From: Bacillota bacterium
Lineage (GTDB): Bacteria; Bacillota; Clostridia; Lachnospirales; Lachnospiraceae
Length of the DNA: 64,000 bases
Assembly (NCBI GenBank): GCA_023415475.1
Contig: JAEZKL010000017.1
Coordinates: forward strand, 62,001 to 126,000
Direction of reading: 5' to 3'
The notes under the pieces were generated by a model. The model had not been told where the DNA came from. It saw only the letters and a list, made by a program, of their open reading frames with translations, and ran no database searches. Made by a program: the position numbers and the translations under genes. This document shows, one piece after another, positions 8,114-17,900 of this stretch; positions within the stretch are counted from its first letter, which is position 1, and each line of letters starts with the position of its first letter.

Positions 8114-9697
8114 TTACTTTGTTGCCTCATCAATCAGATCCTCGCCGATGCCTGATACATTGATATTCTTTGTTGTTCTGGCCTCAAAGCTGTCTGCCAT
8201 TACGATGCTCTTCATATCGATACCGACAGCGCTCTGAACGGTATCGAATACCTTAGCAAGAACGGTAGGAACGTTATCAGACACATTCTCTATCCCGCCG
8301 CCATAAATCTTAATATCAGAGATCTGTCCAAGAGGCTCAGCAATCGCCTTCGCAAGCTCAGGCAGCTTCTCAATAAGCTTATCTGCCATAGCAGCTCCGG
8401 TGTATTTCTTGTAGGCTTCCGCTTTCTTCTCCATCGCTTCTGCTTCTGCAAGACCCTTTGCTTTGATAGCCTCCGCTTCTGCAAGACCGACAGCACTGAT
8501 TGCTTTTGCTCTAGCCTCACCATTGATTGCTTCCGCATCAGCCTGTGCCTGAGCCTTAACCTTAATTGCTTCTGCTTCTGCTTGAGCTTCTGATTTCTTT
8601 GCTTCTGCTCTAGCTTCAGCCGCAGCGATCGCAGTATATTTCTCTGCATCTGCTTCTGCTTTCTTCTGCTCTCTATCTGCATTAGCAGGCTCAACAACCT
8701 TCGTCTTTAACTCTTCACGGGTCTTCTCTGCACGGCGTTGCTCTAACTCAGTCTGCTTCTGCTCCCTGGCTATTTCAACCTGAAGCTGTGCTTCCTGTAA
8801 TTCCTTCTGCTTCACTTGTTTGAGAATATCAGCCTCCATCTGAGCCGCGATGATATCCTTATTGGTTATGCTCTTCTGTATCTCGTAAGCAGCATCCGCT
8901 TTTGCTTTTGCCGACTCCTGCTCAATTCGATACAGCGCTTCCTGTACCTCCTTGGCTTTTAAAGCAGCACTTACTTCTGTCTGTGCCTCAAGGCGAGCCT
9001 TTTCCCCTTCTTTGGTTGCTTCTGATTTCTTGATGGATTCTTCTTTTAGTGCATATGCTTGAGCAATCTCAGCATCCTTCTTCTTCTCCGCGATCTGCTT
9101 CGCGCCGAGTGCTTTTATGTATCCATTGGTATCATTTACATCCTTGATGGAGAAATCCTTGAGCTCTAGACCCATCTCTCCGATCTTCGTTCCGACAACC
9201 TCCTGTACCTTCGCTGAAAATGCCTCACGGTCATTATAAATCTGCTCAACGGTCATGGAAGCTACAATTTCACGGAGCTTACCTTCCAGTATGAGGGTAA
9301 CCTGCTCTGCTATAGAGCCTTGTATCTGATTCTCATTTATTCCGGTAAACTGCTCGATTGCCAGATAGATGCTTTCCTGTGTGTTCCTTACTTTAATTAC
9401 AGCCGTACCGGCAACATCAATGGGAACACCCTGAGAAGACATGGTCTGTGAAGTGTTCACATTTAATTGGATATTACCTAAGGAAATGGTATCCGTACGC
9501 TCTAAAATCGGAATTACCACTCCACCTCCACCGGTGATAATTCTTTTCTTCATACCGGTTACTACCATTGCTTTATCCTGGGGAACCTTCTTCCACATAC
9601 TGAAGATACTGACCAGAACAAAAATCAAAGCTGCAACCGTAAATACAGTGATCACTATTGGGGCAAAGGATACGCCCGATACTGCTAATAAAACCAT
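8114..9697 (-). CDS. floT: Flotillin-like SPFH membrane scaffold protein
   Basis: About 527 residues. An N-terminal hydrophobic hairpin (residues 5-33) is followed by the SPFH/band-7 domain (about 35-210, with KRIITGGGGVVIPILERTD), then a long coiled coil rich in Ala-Glu repeats (AEAEAIK, AEARAEAKK; about 210-440) and a flotillin C-terminal tail. Flotillins organise membrane microdomains and oligomerise through the coiled coil. The frame extends to a start at 9718, but GGAGGG sits 7 nt before the ATG at 9697, so that start is chosen. The NfeD-type gene lies 39 bp upstream, matching the yuaF-yuaG (floT) pair of Bacillus subtilis. Length is close to FloT (509 aa). Confidence 0.93.
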   Translation of the reverse strand: MVLLAVSGVSFAPIVITVFTVAALIFVLVSIFSMWKKVPQDKAMVVTGMKKRIITGGGGVVIPILERTDTISLGNIQLNVNTSQTMSSQGVPIDVAGTAVIKVRNTQESIYLAIEQFTGINENQIQGSIAEQVTLILEGKLREIVASMTVEQIYNDREAFSAKVQEVVGTKIGEMGLELKDFSIKDVNDTNGYIKALGAKQIAEKKKDAEIAQAYALKEESIKKSEATKEGEKARLEAQTEVSAALKAKEVQEALYRIEQESAKAKADAAYEIQKSITNKDIIAAQMEADILKQVKQKELQEAQLQVEIAREQKQTELEQRRAEKTREELKTKVVEPANADREQKKAEADAEKYTAIAAAEARAEAKKSEAQAEAEAIKVKAQAQADAEAINGEARAKAISAVGLAEAEAIKAKGLAEAEAMEKKAEAYKKYTGAAMADKLIEKLPELAKAIAEPLGQISDIKIYGGGIENVSDNVPTVLAKVFDTVQSAVGIDMKSIVMADSFEARTTKNINVSGIGEDLIDEATK

Positions 9698-9736
9698 TTT
9701 CTGTCCCTCCATATTCATTATTTTGTGTTACTATTG

Positions 9737-10369
9737 TTACTCATACCTGTTCTTTGGTTCAACCGTGAATATGCCGTTATTAACCTCCAGAGCCTTTACG
9801 AGCCTGCCTGTTTCCAGCTTAAGGAGTCCATCAGCACATCGTGCCGGATAGCTTACATGAACATCCTTTAGGGTATTGAAGCTTACCGTTCCCAGCTGTC
9901 CGGGAAGTATTGTATCAACAACCTTTCCGTCATACATCAGCAATTCATTTTCATTGATCCCATAATTTCTCTTTTGTATCCTCTTCAGAGTCTTTATAAT
10001 TGTCTGAACAATCACTGCCGCGATATATCCGGTGATTGCTGCGACCACTATGGTTAGGATGCTCCCCCTTCCTAACAGTGTCATTACAGAGCCTACCGCA
10101 CCAAAGGTGATTGCCAGGGCTGATAATGACATGAGAGAGGTTGGAAGCAGTCCGATTGATAATACCGATCCCGGATCAAGCTCCGGACTATCAACCGCTG
10201 AATCCAAAGCTGACCCGGTATCCAAATCCGTATCCACCTCAAAATCGGCATCAATATCAAGGTCGGTATCCACATCCACATCTGTACCGTTACTCAGGGA
10301 ACCGAATAAAACACTAAGAAACGGAAGAACCGCTCCTCCCGCAAGGAAGCATAGATAGATTGTTACCAT
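9737..10369 (-). CDS. NfeD/YuaF-like membrane protein with OB-fold domain
   Basis: About 210 residues. An N-terminal membrane segment is followed by an acidic stretch with Asp at nearly every second position (about residues 30-50), two further hydrophobic segments (about 78-130), and a C-terminal OB-fold domain (GKVVDTILPGQLGTVSFN through KALEVNNGIFTVEP). NfeD proteins partner flotillins/SPFH proteins; YuaF assists FloT focus formation. The AAGGGGG site lies 7 nt before the ATG at 10369, which rules out the upstream TTG in the same frame. The acidic linker is unusual for the family and may bind divalent cations; this is inference. Confidence 0.9.
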   Translation of the reverse strand: MVTIYLCFLAGGAVLPFLSVLFGSLSNGTDVDVDTDLDIDADFEVDTDLDTGSALDSAVDSPELDPGSVLSIGLLPTSLMSLSALAITFGAVGSVMTLLGRGSILTIVVAAITGYIAAVIVQTIIKTLKRIQKRNYGINENELLMYDGKVVDTILPGQLGTVSFNTLKDVHVSYPARCADGLLKLETGRLVKALEVNNGIFTVEPKNRYE

Positions 10370-10402
10370 GACAAAACCCCCTTTATTTAACAATCTGTTA
10401 GT

Positions 10403-10411
10403 AGTATATCA
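10403..10411 (-). promoter_or_regulatory. Extended -10 promoter for the NfeD-flotillin operon
   Basis: On the minus strand TGATATACT (TGn-TATACT) lies about 35 nt before the NfeD start, with no good -35 hexamer at 17 bp. I do not find a clear ECF-type (TGAAAC/CGTA) promoter of the kind that drives yuaFG in Bacillus. Confidence 0.45.
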
Positions 10412-10526
10412 GATTTTTCTGGTTCATGCGAGATTTTAATCAAACTTTCACAAAAATGCAAAGAATCTCTAATAGAAGGACAGGCATTCGGCATATAAAC
10501 CACTTTGCAACCTTTCATTATAAGAA

Positions 10527-10569
10527 AAAAGTCCCTTTGCGGAAAGGAAGCTTCCTGCGATGGGACTTT
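10527..10569 (-). terminator. Rho-independent terminator after the DUF368 gene
   Basis: On the minus strand AAAGTCCC ... GGGACTTTTTTC encloses an inner GGAAGCTTCC stem and ends in a T run. It lies 55 nt past the stop codon of the DUF368 gene. Confidence 0.8.
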
Positions 10570-10624
10570 GTACTTTGCTGCAATATCCGATTATGCTTTT
10601 ATTTATCGTCTAAGCATTCTATCT

Positions 10625-11482
10625 TTAATCATTGGAAAACCTTGATAAATACAATATTGCAAAATATCCGAGTACAAACGTAATAATTGATATGATTACA
10701 GAGGGAACCCACCAGGACAAATCTCCGTTTGCAGGGATTGCAGGGATTATCTTGTCACGGAAGATCTCCGAGGTTGATCCCAGAACAAAGCCGATAATCA
10801 TACAGTAGGTCTGATGCGGAAATTTATTCAAGGTCCATTCAATCGGCTTTGTAATCAGGAAGATTCCGATTACGGTTGAGATGCCGATAATACCGATATA
10901 AACCAGGTTAAACTCCGTGATAGCAGCAATCATTGCATCATACATTCCAAGGACCAGTAGCATATGCGAGGTGCTGATGCCGGGAAGTACCAGAGCAAGA
11001 GCTATGATTATTCCGGTCCCAAGTACCATCAGATAATGAATAAAGCCCGAGCCTGAGCCGATATCAAAATTGCCGACCGGTATAAACCCGATGGCTATCA
11101 CAACAACAAGCCCGATGAGAAAATAGATCGCAGAGGACAGCTTCATTTCAGATTCCTTTGTCTTCTTATAAAGTGCGGGGATTCCGCCGATTACCGCTCC
11201 CAGAAAGAAGAAGGATACGGGCAGAGGGAATCTCCCCAGCAGCCATTCGATCACAAAAGCCAATGATCCGATACCGGCTGCCGCACCAAGACAGAATTTC
11301 ATCAGGAAGAGAATATTTCCCTTCAGATCCTTTAAGAAGTTGCTGATCGAACCAATCAGTTTATCATATATTCCCAGTAAAATTGCCATTGTTCCGCCGC
11401 TGACACCCGGCACACTCATGGAGGAACCGATGACAAAGCCTTTTAATATAATTGCCAGATTACCTTTTAACTTGCTGTTCAT
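10625..11482 (-). CDS. DUF368 polyprenyl-phosphate translocase-family membrane protein
   Basis: 285 residues with eight or more hydrophobic segments. The start KGFVIGSSMSVPGVSGGTMAILLGIYD and the internal repeat ALVLPGISTSHMLLVLGMYD are the duplicated re-entrant PGxSG/PGISxS motifs of DUF368. Family members (PopT) recycle undecaprenyl phosphate across the cytoplasmic membrane for cell-wall synthesis. The ribosome site at the annotated ATG is weak (AAGG, 2 nt spacing). A stronger site (AAGGGGAAAG) upstream serves an overlapping 18-codon ORF in another frame (see findings), so translation of this gene may be coupled. It is a single-gene unit with its own terminator. Confidence 0.88.
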   Translation of the reverse strand: MNSKLKGNLAIILKGFVIGSSMSVPGVSGGTMAILLGIYDKLIGSISNFLKDLKGNILFLMKFCLGAAAGIGSLAFVIEWLLGRFPLPVSFFFLGAVIGGIPALYKKTKESEMKLSSAIYFLIGLVVVIAIGFIPVGNFDIGSGSGFIHYLMVLGTGIIIALALVLPGISTSHMLLVLGMYDAMIAAITEFNLVYIGIIGISTVIGIFLITKPIEWTLNKFPHQTYCMIIGFVLGSTSEIFRDKIIPAIPANGDLSWWVPSVIISIITFVLGYFAILYLSRFSND

Positions 11483-11688
11483 GTCCTTGAAGATATAGCT
11501 GATTTTTCAGATACATCTTTCCCCTTTCATAATATTATCTGCTAGTCGCATGTTAAATCGGAAGATTGACCTTCAAGAAGTGTAACCTTCGCAATAAAAA
11601 CAAGTATACTATGATAAATTATTATTGTAAAGTGCTTCCATTCATTACTCGGATATAAATATTTGCAGTATATTAATGCTTATACAGC

Positions 11689-11741
11689 TTCCGTGAAACC
11701 CCTTTTTCCATCACCGGGTACCGGATGGAGAAGGACGGAAC
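11689..11741 (-). other. Large hairpin downstream of the CapA gene
   Basis: Nested inverted repeats TTCCGT ... ACGGAA and TCCATC-A-CCGG ... CCGG-ATGGA form an extended stem within 8 nt of the CapA stop codon. There is no proper T run, so it is a possible terminator or mRNA-end stabiliser rather than a clear one. The rest of the 11483-11747 gap shows nothing I recognise. Confidence 0.5.
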
Positions 11742-11747
11742 CTCTGT

Positions 11748-13127
11748 TTATTTATTTGTTATTATTTTCCCGTTCTTATCAAACTCAATTCCGAATTCCT
11801 TGCAATAGCCGTTGATTTTCTTTAGAATCCGCTTCTTCTCACTGCCCGTGCTTGGCGTAGGCTGATAGTTGTTTCTTGCGGTGATGGAGGATATGGAGCA
11901 GGGAATAATATTTACCTCGTCCGACGGTACCAGCACATCATTATGAAAGGTGAAGGTCTGCTGATAGATCATGGTATCCTTATCCGGCGGATTCGTATTC
12001 CCTCCGAAGCAGAAATTACCGAGACTATAGACAATATAAGCATCCTTATACTTTTCAACCGGTTGGAGAACATGAGGATGGTGACCTAACACCAGATCAG
12101 CTCCGCCTTCCTTGATCGCAATGCGACTCAGCTCCTTCTGGGTCCCTGTGATACGGCTGGTTCGTTCAATTCCCCAGTGAAAGCTGACAATAAGCATATC
12201 ATGCTTTTCCTTCTTAATCGCTTTAATCGCCTTGCGAAGAATTGTCTTATAATCGCTTCGGTTCGTCTCCTGGATAGAGATCATTCCGATCTTGATTCCC
12301 TGTGCCTCGAAGATTCCGATCTGAGCATCGGAGGAATAGACAATACCCGCCTTATCAAAGCTTTTGATGGTATCGGTATAGCTCACGTCTCCATAATCAC
12401 GGACATGGTTATTGGCGAAGGCAACCGCTTCTACGGAGCCTTCGGTCAGAATATCAATATAGGAGGGTTTTCCGCGAAATGCCCACTGTTTATCAACTCT
12501 GCTCCCCTTATTACTTAGGGTTCCTTCAAAATTAACAATCGTCATATCATCCTGTTCAAAAATTGACTTCACATTTTTAAGGAAGTATGCATCATTCTTC
12601 TGTTTGTTATAAACCGCGAAGAAATTAACACTCGCCGGCTGCTTGATATCACTGGATAAAGTAACATCCCCGGCTGCACTGATCGTGATCTTCACGTCTT
12701 TGGATACCGTCACCTTACAAGAGGCCTTTGCCTTACCAAGGGTTGCAGTTACGGTTGCCTTACCGTAGTGAACCGCTTCCATTACACCCTTCGCGGATAT
12801 CGTAACGACCTTATCATTACTACTCTTATAAACTACATCCTCACCGGAAAGATTTTCTTCTGTGAGTAGCACTTTATTTATTATTTCTTCCCCTTCTTGA
12901 AGAGAAAGCTGATCGGAGGGAAAAGAGAGTTCTCCTGTGTAATCTTTTTCCACAACATCTGCTTCTATCATCTCCTGGTCGTCCGCGATGTCCTGACTAT
13001 TTTCTAGCTTCTGATCTTCGTAGCCCGTAATGTCCGTTGCATATACCCGGCCCGGTGAAGCAACCAGGATACTTATACTGCAACAAAGCTGGATTGCACA
13101 CCTCCATCGCTTAATTTTTGTCGTCAT
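11748..13127 (-). CDS. CapA-family metallophosphoesterase-like protein with Big-2 domain
   Basis: 459 residues with a signal peptide (about 1-30, ending RVYAT). Residues 65-140 form a bacterial Ig-like (Big-2) domain: VVYKSSNDKVVTISAKGVMEAVHYGKATVTATLGKA. Residues 145-400 are the PGA_cap/CapA domain, with GDVTLSSD, NFEGTL, ANNHVRDYG, SFHWG and GHHPHVLQPVE, the His/Asp/Asn set of calcineurin-like enzymes. CapA proteins take part in poly-gamma-glutamate or other capsule export; many secreted clostridial members are uncharacterised. Its first 17 bp overlap the end of the diguanylate cyclase gene, so the two are co-transcribed and probably translationally coupled. AAGGGG precedes the ATG. Confidence 0.9.
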   Translation of the reverse strand: MTTKIKRWRCAIQLCCSISILVASPGRVYATDITGYEDQKLENSQDIADDQEMIEADVVEKDYTGELSFPSDQLSLQEGEEIINKVLLTEENLSGEDVVYKSSNDKVVTISAKGVMEAVHYGKATVTATLGKAKASCKVTVSKDVKITISAAGDVTLSSDIKQPASVNFFAVYNKQKNDAYFLKNVKSIFEQDDMTIVNFEGTLSNKGSRVDKQWAFRGKPSYIDILTEGSVEAVAFANNHVRDYGDVSYTDTIKSFDKAGIVYSSDAQIGIFEAQGIKIGMISIQETNRSDYKTILRKAIKAIKKEKHDMLIVSFHWGIERTSRITGTQKELSRIAIKEGGADLVLGHHPHVLQPVEKYKDAYIVYSLGNFCFGGNTNPPDKDTMIYQQTFTFHNDVLVPSDEVNIIPCSISSITARNNYQPTPSTGSEKKRILKKINGYCKEFGIEFDKNGKIITNK

Positions 13128-14757
13128 CTTCGTTCCCCTTGCCCTCTAATTGTTGCTGCTCTAGTGAGCTATGCAACAGTAATGCATCATTCTTCGTGGT
13201 ACGCTTCACATGATACATCGTCATATCTGCCACATAGAAGTAATCCCATATCTTATTCCCATACCTTGGAACCGAATTACGGATCCCTTGTGAGATAGTT
13301 ACAACCGGGCTGACTGTAGAGTTGATGTGCTCAATATTCAAATCCATAACCCTCTGTCTTAATTGCCTTGCAATCGCTAATATCTCATCATCGGTCATAT
13401 TCTCATAAATGATGATGAATTCGTCACCGCCATAACGGGCACAGAATATTCCTTGTTCCATCAGAGAGTGCAGGAGCTGAGCGATCTTCTTCAGACATTT
13501 GTCACCAGCCTGGTGTCCATAGGTATCATTATACTGTTTGAAGAAATCAATATCAAAGATTTCCACCCCAAGATTCGTACCGTTATGATAAGCCTTCTCA
13601 AAGGCAATTTCCGTATATACATTTAACTTCTCCCGATTAGGAAGCTTCGTAAGAGGATCTCGTTCCGACTTTTCCAGCAGAAGCTTATTCTCCTCCTGCA
13701 TCAAGGTTTGATTTTCCTTCACGTATTCCAAATCGATACGAAGCTCGATCGCTCTCTTTGCATTCGTTATGTTTTCTTTCTCCAATTGCTCTGACAATAC
13801 TACATAATCTGTACAAGCAAGTCTGTATTCCGTCTCATTCTGACGTATTTGATAGTATCGCAGCTTATACCTTAATACTCGCAGCTGCATATTCGTAATT
13901 CCTGCCTGCTTGGTCAGTTTCTCTATTCTTTCCAGTACTCTCCACAGGTCCTCATAACGCTCGGCCTCCATCAAAAACTCACACAGAAGAAATACATCAT
14001 CATATATATCAAGAAGAGAAGGTATTTCTAACAGAAGAAGAAGCATCTTATCTAACAGCTCATCTCTCCTTTGATATTCTCCCATCTGATTGTAGAATTG
14101 AACCTCAAAGCAGTAAATGAACAAGGGATAATGAGTTGTCTCCAGATATTGCTCACGCTTCCGTTCTATTCTATGGAACCAATTGAAAGCAGTCTCCAGC
14201 TCTCCCAGTTGTAAATAACAGGTCGCAATGGCGGTCTTGATAATAATTTTGTTTCCGATGCCGCTCGTATCATCCTTTTTCATATAGATGAGCGCCTTTT
14301 CCAGATAAAGAATCGCTGACTTATAATCTCCAAGCTGCTTATATATCTGCCCAATATTCGAATTCACAAGTCCGGCTTCATATACTAATCCATGGTCACG
14401 ACTATATTTTAGAGAGGTAAGATAATAATCTATCGCAGCAGAGATATTACCCTGATTATCCGCATTGATTCCCAGCATATTATAGGACTTGGCAATGAGG
14501 CTTACCAATGAAGCCTCCAGCTGGTGCTCCAAGCCAAGAATTAAGTTCTGAACGAAACCATCATACTCATTGCAATCAAAATAAGCCTCGGCAAGATAAT
14601 AAAAGGCGAAGCCCAGTAATGTGCTGTCGCCCACCTGCTTTCCGTGGCTGATAATCTTCTTACAGATACTAATTGTCTCCTCCGGCTGCTTGACCCGTAA
14701 CTCAATTACCTGATCGATTAATACCCGAATACCTTCCTCGTAATTCTCAAAATTCAT
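13111..14757 (-). CDS. Diguanylate cyclase with N-terminal TPR repeats (GGDEF)
   Basis: 548 residues. Residues 1 to about 330 are tetratricopeptide repeats (such as YNMLGINADNQGNISAAIDYYLTSLKYS and NSNIGQIYKQLGDYKSAILYLEKAL), followed by a coiled coil and a GGDEF domain starting at RDPLTKLPNREKL. The active site reads ARYGGDEFIIIYE, so catalysis is expected. The RxxD inhibitory site is absent at the usual position just before it (the region reads LMEQGIFCARY), so product inhibition is probably lost. There is no membrane segment, so it is a cytoplasmic cyclase driven by protein-protein signals. GGAGAGAG precedes the start. It overlaps the CapA gene by 17 bp, suggesting local coupling of c-di-GMP output to an exopolymer function. 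Confidence 0.92.
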   Translation of the reverse strand: MNFENYEEGIRVLIDQVIELRVKQPEETISICKKIISHGKQVGDSTLLGFAFYYLAEAYFDCNEYDGFVQNLILGLEHQLEASLVSLIAKSYNMLGINADNQGNISAAIDYYLTSLKYSRDHGLVYEAGLVNSNIGQIYKQLGDYKSAILYLEKALIYMKKDDTSGIGNKIIIKTAIATCYLQLGELETAFNWFHRIERKREQYLETTHYPLFIYCFEVQFYNQMGEYQRRDELLDKMLLLLLEIPSLLDIYDDVFLLCEFLMEAERYEDLWRVLERIEKLTKQAGITNMQLRVLRYKLRYYQIRQNETEYRLACTDYVVLSEQLEKENITNAKRAIELRIDLEYVKENQTLMQEENKLLLEKSERDPLTKLPNREKLNVYTEIAFEKAYHNGTNLGVEIFDIDFFKQYNDTYGHQAGDKCLKKIAQLLHSLMEQGIFCARYGGDEFIIIYENMTDDEILAIARQLRQRVMDLNIEHINSTVSPVVTISQGIRNSVPRYGNKIWDYFYVADMTMYHVKRTTKNDALLLHSSLEQQQLEGKGNEDDDKN

Positions 14758-14905
14758 AGGTCTCTCTCCGTAACCATACTAAATTCGAACCAATAATTCT
14801 CAATGTCTTTGAAGTATTTAATCAAAATAATACTTTAGTCCTATAAATAATAACACAGCAAGCCTAACGATGCAACATTTTGTCTATACTCTGGCTAAAA
14901 TAATA

Positions 14906-14930
14906 GGATATGACCTGATGCATCATATCC
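14906..14930 (-). terminator. Terminator of the multicopper oxidase gene
   Basis: GGATATGA (14906-14913) and TCATATCC (14923-14930) form a hairpin just past the stop codon. On the minus strand it is followed by TATTATTTT. Confidence 0.65.
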
Positions 14931-14946
14931 CATTTTGTTAACATAA

Positions 14947-17900
14947 TTATTGGGGACGTTTCGTTATTTTTTTATACATGTTCTTGCATTTACTAATAAT
15001 TGAACCTTTTGAAACTCGGAGGATTCCCCACATTCCGGATTCCACATCCCATTTTAATGATCCGGAGCGGTATAGATAGTCTCCGGGGCAGGAGGCCCCA
15101 TCTTTTAATTCCATATTGTAGGCACTTCCAATACTAATAGCTCCTTGCAATGGAATCATTCTTGACTTAGGGTCCTTTTGCTGTTCTCTCCACATATGAC
15201 CATGGATTCCAAAACCTACGTTTCTCGGTTTATCTGCAGGCATCAAGGTACGGAAAATGACACGTTCCCCACTATAGGCCTCAAATAAAGGTGTTGAAGG
15301 GTCACCATGTTTCTTACTGCTAAAGATTTCTGATATTTTATTATTTTTCTTTAATCTATTATGAAAGCGCTCTGACCGATAATTATACCCCTTTTCTCCG
15401 GTATCCTCAGGATCAACACTATCATGTGCACCAGGTGCCTCATGACCCGGTCCCGGTTCCATCCCAGCATCCCCTGCTGTTTTAATCAGTTTTCCATCGG
15501 CATCAAGCAAACGAATACCGTTTTGTATGAATACCACGAACTCTCTGTAGCTTTTGATTTTTGGTGCAGTAACGACTACCTGTTCTTCATAATCGGCATT
15601 AACAAGGAGCTTCTGTTTATGCCACTTAGCTGCTCGCGGTTCTATAATAATTGCTCCAAACAGTCCATGATATCTGTGATTACGCAAATCACCAAAGGAT
15701 TGCAATCCACAGGTTCCATATTCTTTATCCGCATACCACAAGTATTTCTTTGTTTCACCAGGGCCTACCGTCTGTTCCTCCTTATTACATCCTACATTTA
15801 CTCCGGAATATTTATTATTATCGTATTTTAAAAACTGCGGATTAATGGAAACACGGTTGGAAGGCTTATGCACCTTATCCAGTGGAACGATTGGATAATC
15901 ATGGAAAGGTACCTGATGATTCAATCTATTATGCAAAGTTACTTCGATCCAATCCCCTTCATTCGCCCTTAAAATAAGTGGCTTTGGTTGTTTCTTCCCG
16001 CTTAATACGTCTTTCATCTCTTTTAATGGAACAAATATTAATCCATCCGGATCATGATCTCCATATTTATTATATTTAATATCCTTTTGAATAGCTGCAA
16101 TCTCGTATTTTCGTATAACAGCACCTTTCTCCGGCTGCAGACGCTGAGGAGTAATCTCCTTTCCCTTCCTCAAAGGGGGCAAAGCTTTCTGCAGTTTATC
16201 ATATGCACGGATAATTCCCCACAATCCCAGCCATGCATCATCAATACCGCCATAATAATATAGATAATCTCCGCTTCCATATGGCTCGTCAATTCTTAAA
16301 TTAAAAGCCTCCGATATTCCAATGGTCTGTGATGCAGCCAAAGGTGACAGCTTATCATCAAGCTCTCGTTTCCATGACATTCCAACAACATTAAAAGCAT
16401 GCTGCTCCTCATGTGCACCGTCAATGATACGAATCATCATTTCATCGCCGGGATAAGTCTCTAAGATTGGCGTTGCCGGATCTCCATGAGCGGTGGAGCT
16501 GAAAATATAAGCCGGGTCATCCTTTTTGCCCAATCTCTCTCTCATTGGCTCCGATCTATAATTAATACCCATAACACCCGGGTCTTGATCTGATCCCGGA
16601 ACCGGAGGTGGATTCAATGGCTTACCGTCCTTATCAAAAAGCAATGCGAAGTCATGGACAAATAAAGTAAATTCACGAAATGCACTTCCATCCGCTTTAC
16701 GGATAACTGCTTGGGTACCACTTTGAATTTTCTCTCCGGTATGAATATTATGGAAGGTGGAACCTGCCGGCTCTACGATTAAGGCTCCAAACACGCCGTG
16801 CTGTTGATGGGAATTGGCAAACAGATGATCATGGAAGAAGACGGTATGCAATTCCTCATTTGCATAAAAACGTTCTATCAAGGTTTCGCGTTGTCCTGCT
16901 CCCGCAATATTATTATACCCATTGCTCCCACCGTCAGAAGCAATTGTATCAAACTTCACTAAATGGATATGGTAACCGGTAATATCCGTTAACGTCTTTA
17001 ATTGATAGGCACTGCCTTCAAGAATTTCCGGCAGGAGATTCGTAAGACGAATCTCAATACAATCACCTGCATTCGCTCTAATTACTAGGGGTTCCGCCTT
17101 AATGCTTCCCTTTTCCACTTTGCTTACATATGCATCTAACCCGCCATGTTTTTTTATATCATCCAGTAGGACAAAAAATCTGCCTTGTGGGTCATTCCAG
17201 CCATAACTATTATATATTACTTTAGCCTGAACGAGAGCTATCTCAAATACTTTTATTTTGCAATCTTTAACATTCATGCAGCTTCTCGAATATAAGGCTC
17301 CCGGGGCGAATCCCTTCACAAAGTTTGCTTTTTCTAAATCAGTCGGGTTTATTTTATTCTTCCCTTCCGGAGTAAGAATTCCAAGCGGAGGCTGTAACGG
17401 TCTTTCTCCTGAGGTACCATTGATAAATTTATAAAATCCCGGATGATCCTTGTCTTTTTTGGGTGGTATCGGTCTGTCCTTTAATGGCATCAGTGCTTTT
17501 ACCGGGGTATTATCGGGATATTTCCCTGTGCCATCCTCCAATCTGTCAAATACTCTCCATAGGCTCCACATACCTTCATGAAAATGCGGATAAAGATGAC
17601 AGTGCCAGATTGCATCCCCAATCATCCCATTTAAGCTTCCTGCTCCATAAAGAATATCAAACGTATAACATTCCTGTGGACTAATGGATTGTGAATCAAT
17701 AATGGTTGAATTAGGATTATCCGGCTCTAATCTCCATTGATGGTTGTGAAGATGGAATACATGGGTTTCTTTCATCCCTCCATGTACTAATCTGATTTTG
17801 GCCGGGTCACCTACATATGCCCTTAAAACTTCCGGTGCAGGATCTCCATACGGCCATGAGCTCATAGAAATATCCTCCCCAATGACAAGGTGTTCATGAG

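Noticed and set aside
8290..8697. 135-codon minus-strand ORF rich in Gln, Lys and Arg
   Set aside because: A frame-shifted shadow of the Ala/Glu coiled coil of the flotillin gene.
10426..10683. 85-codon plus-strand ORF
   Set aside because: It covers the DUF368 terminator and promoter region, lacks a ribosome site and has no domain.
15424..15831. 135-codon plus-strand ORF
   Set aside because: Antisense to the multicopper oxidase, no ribosome site, no recognisable domain.
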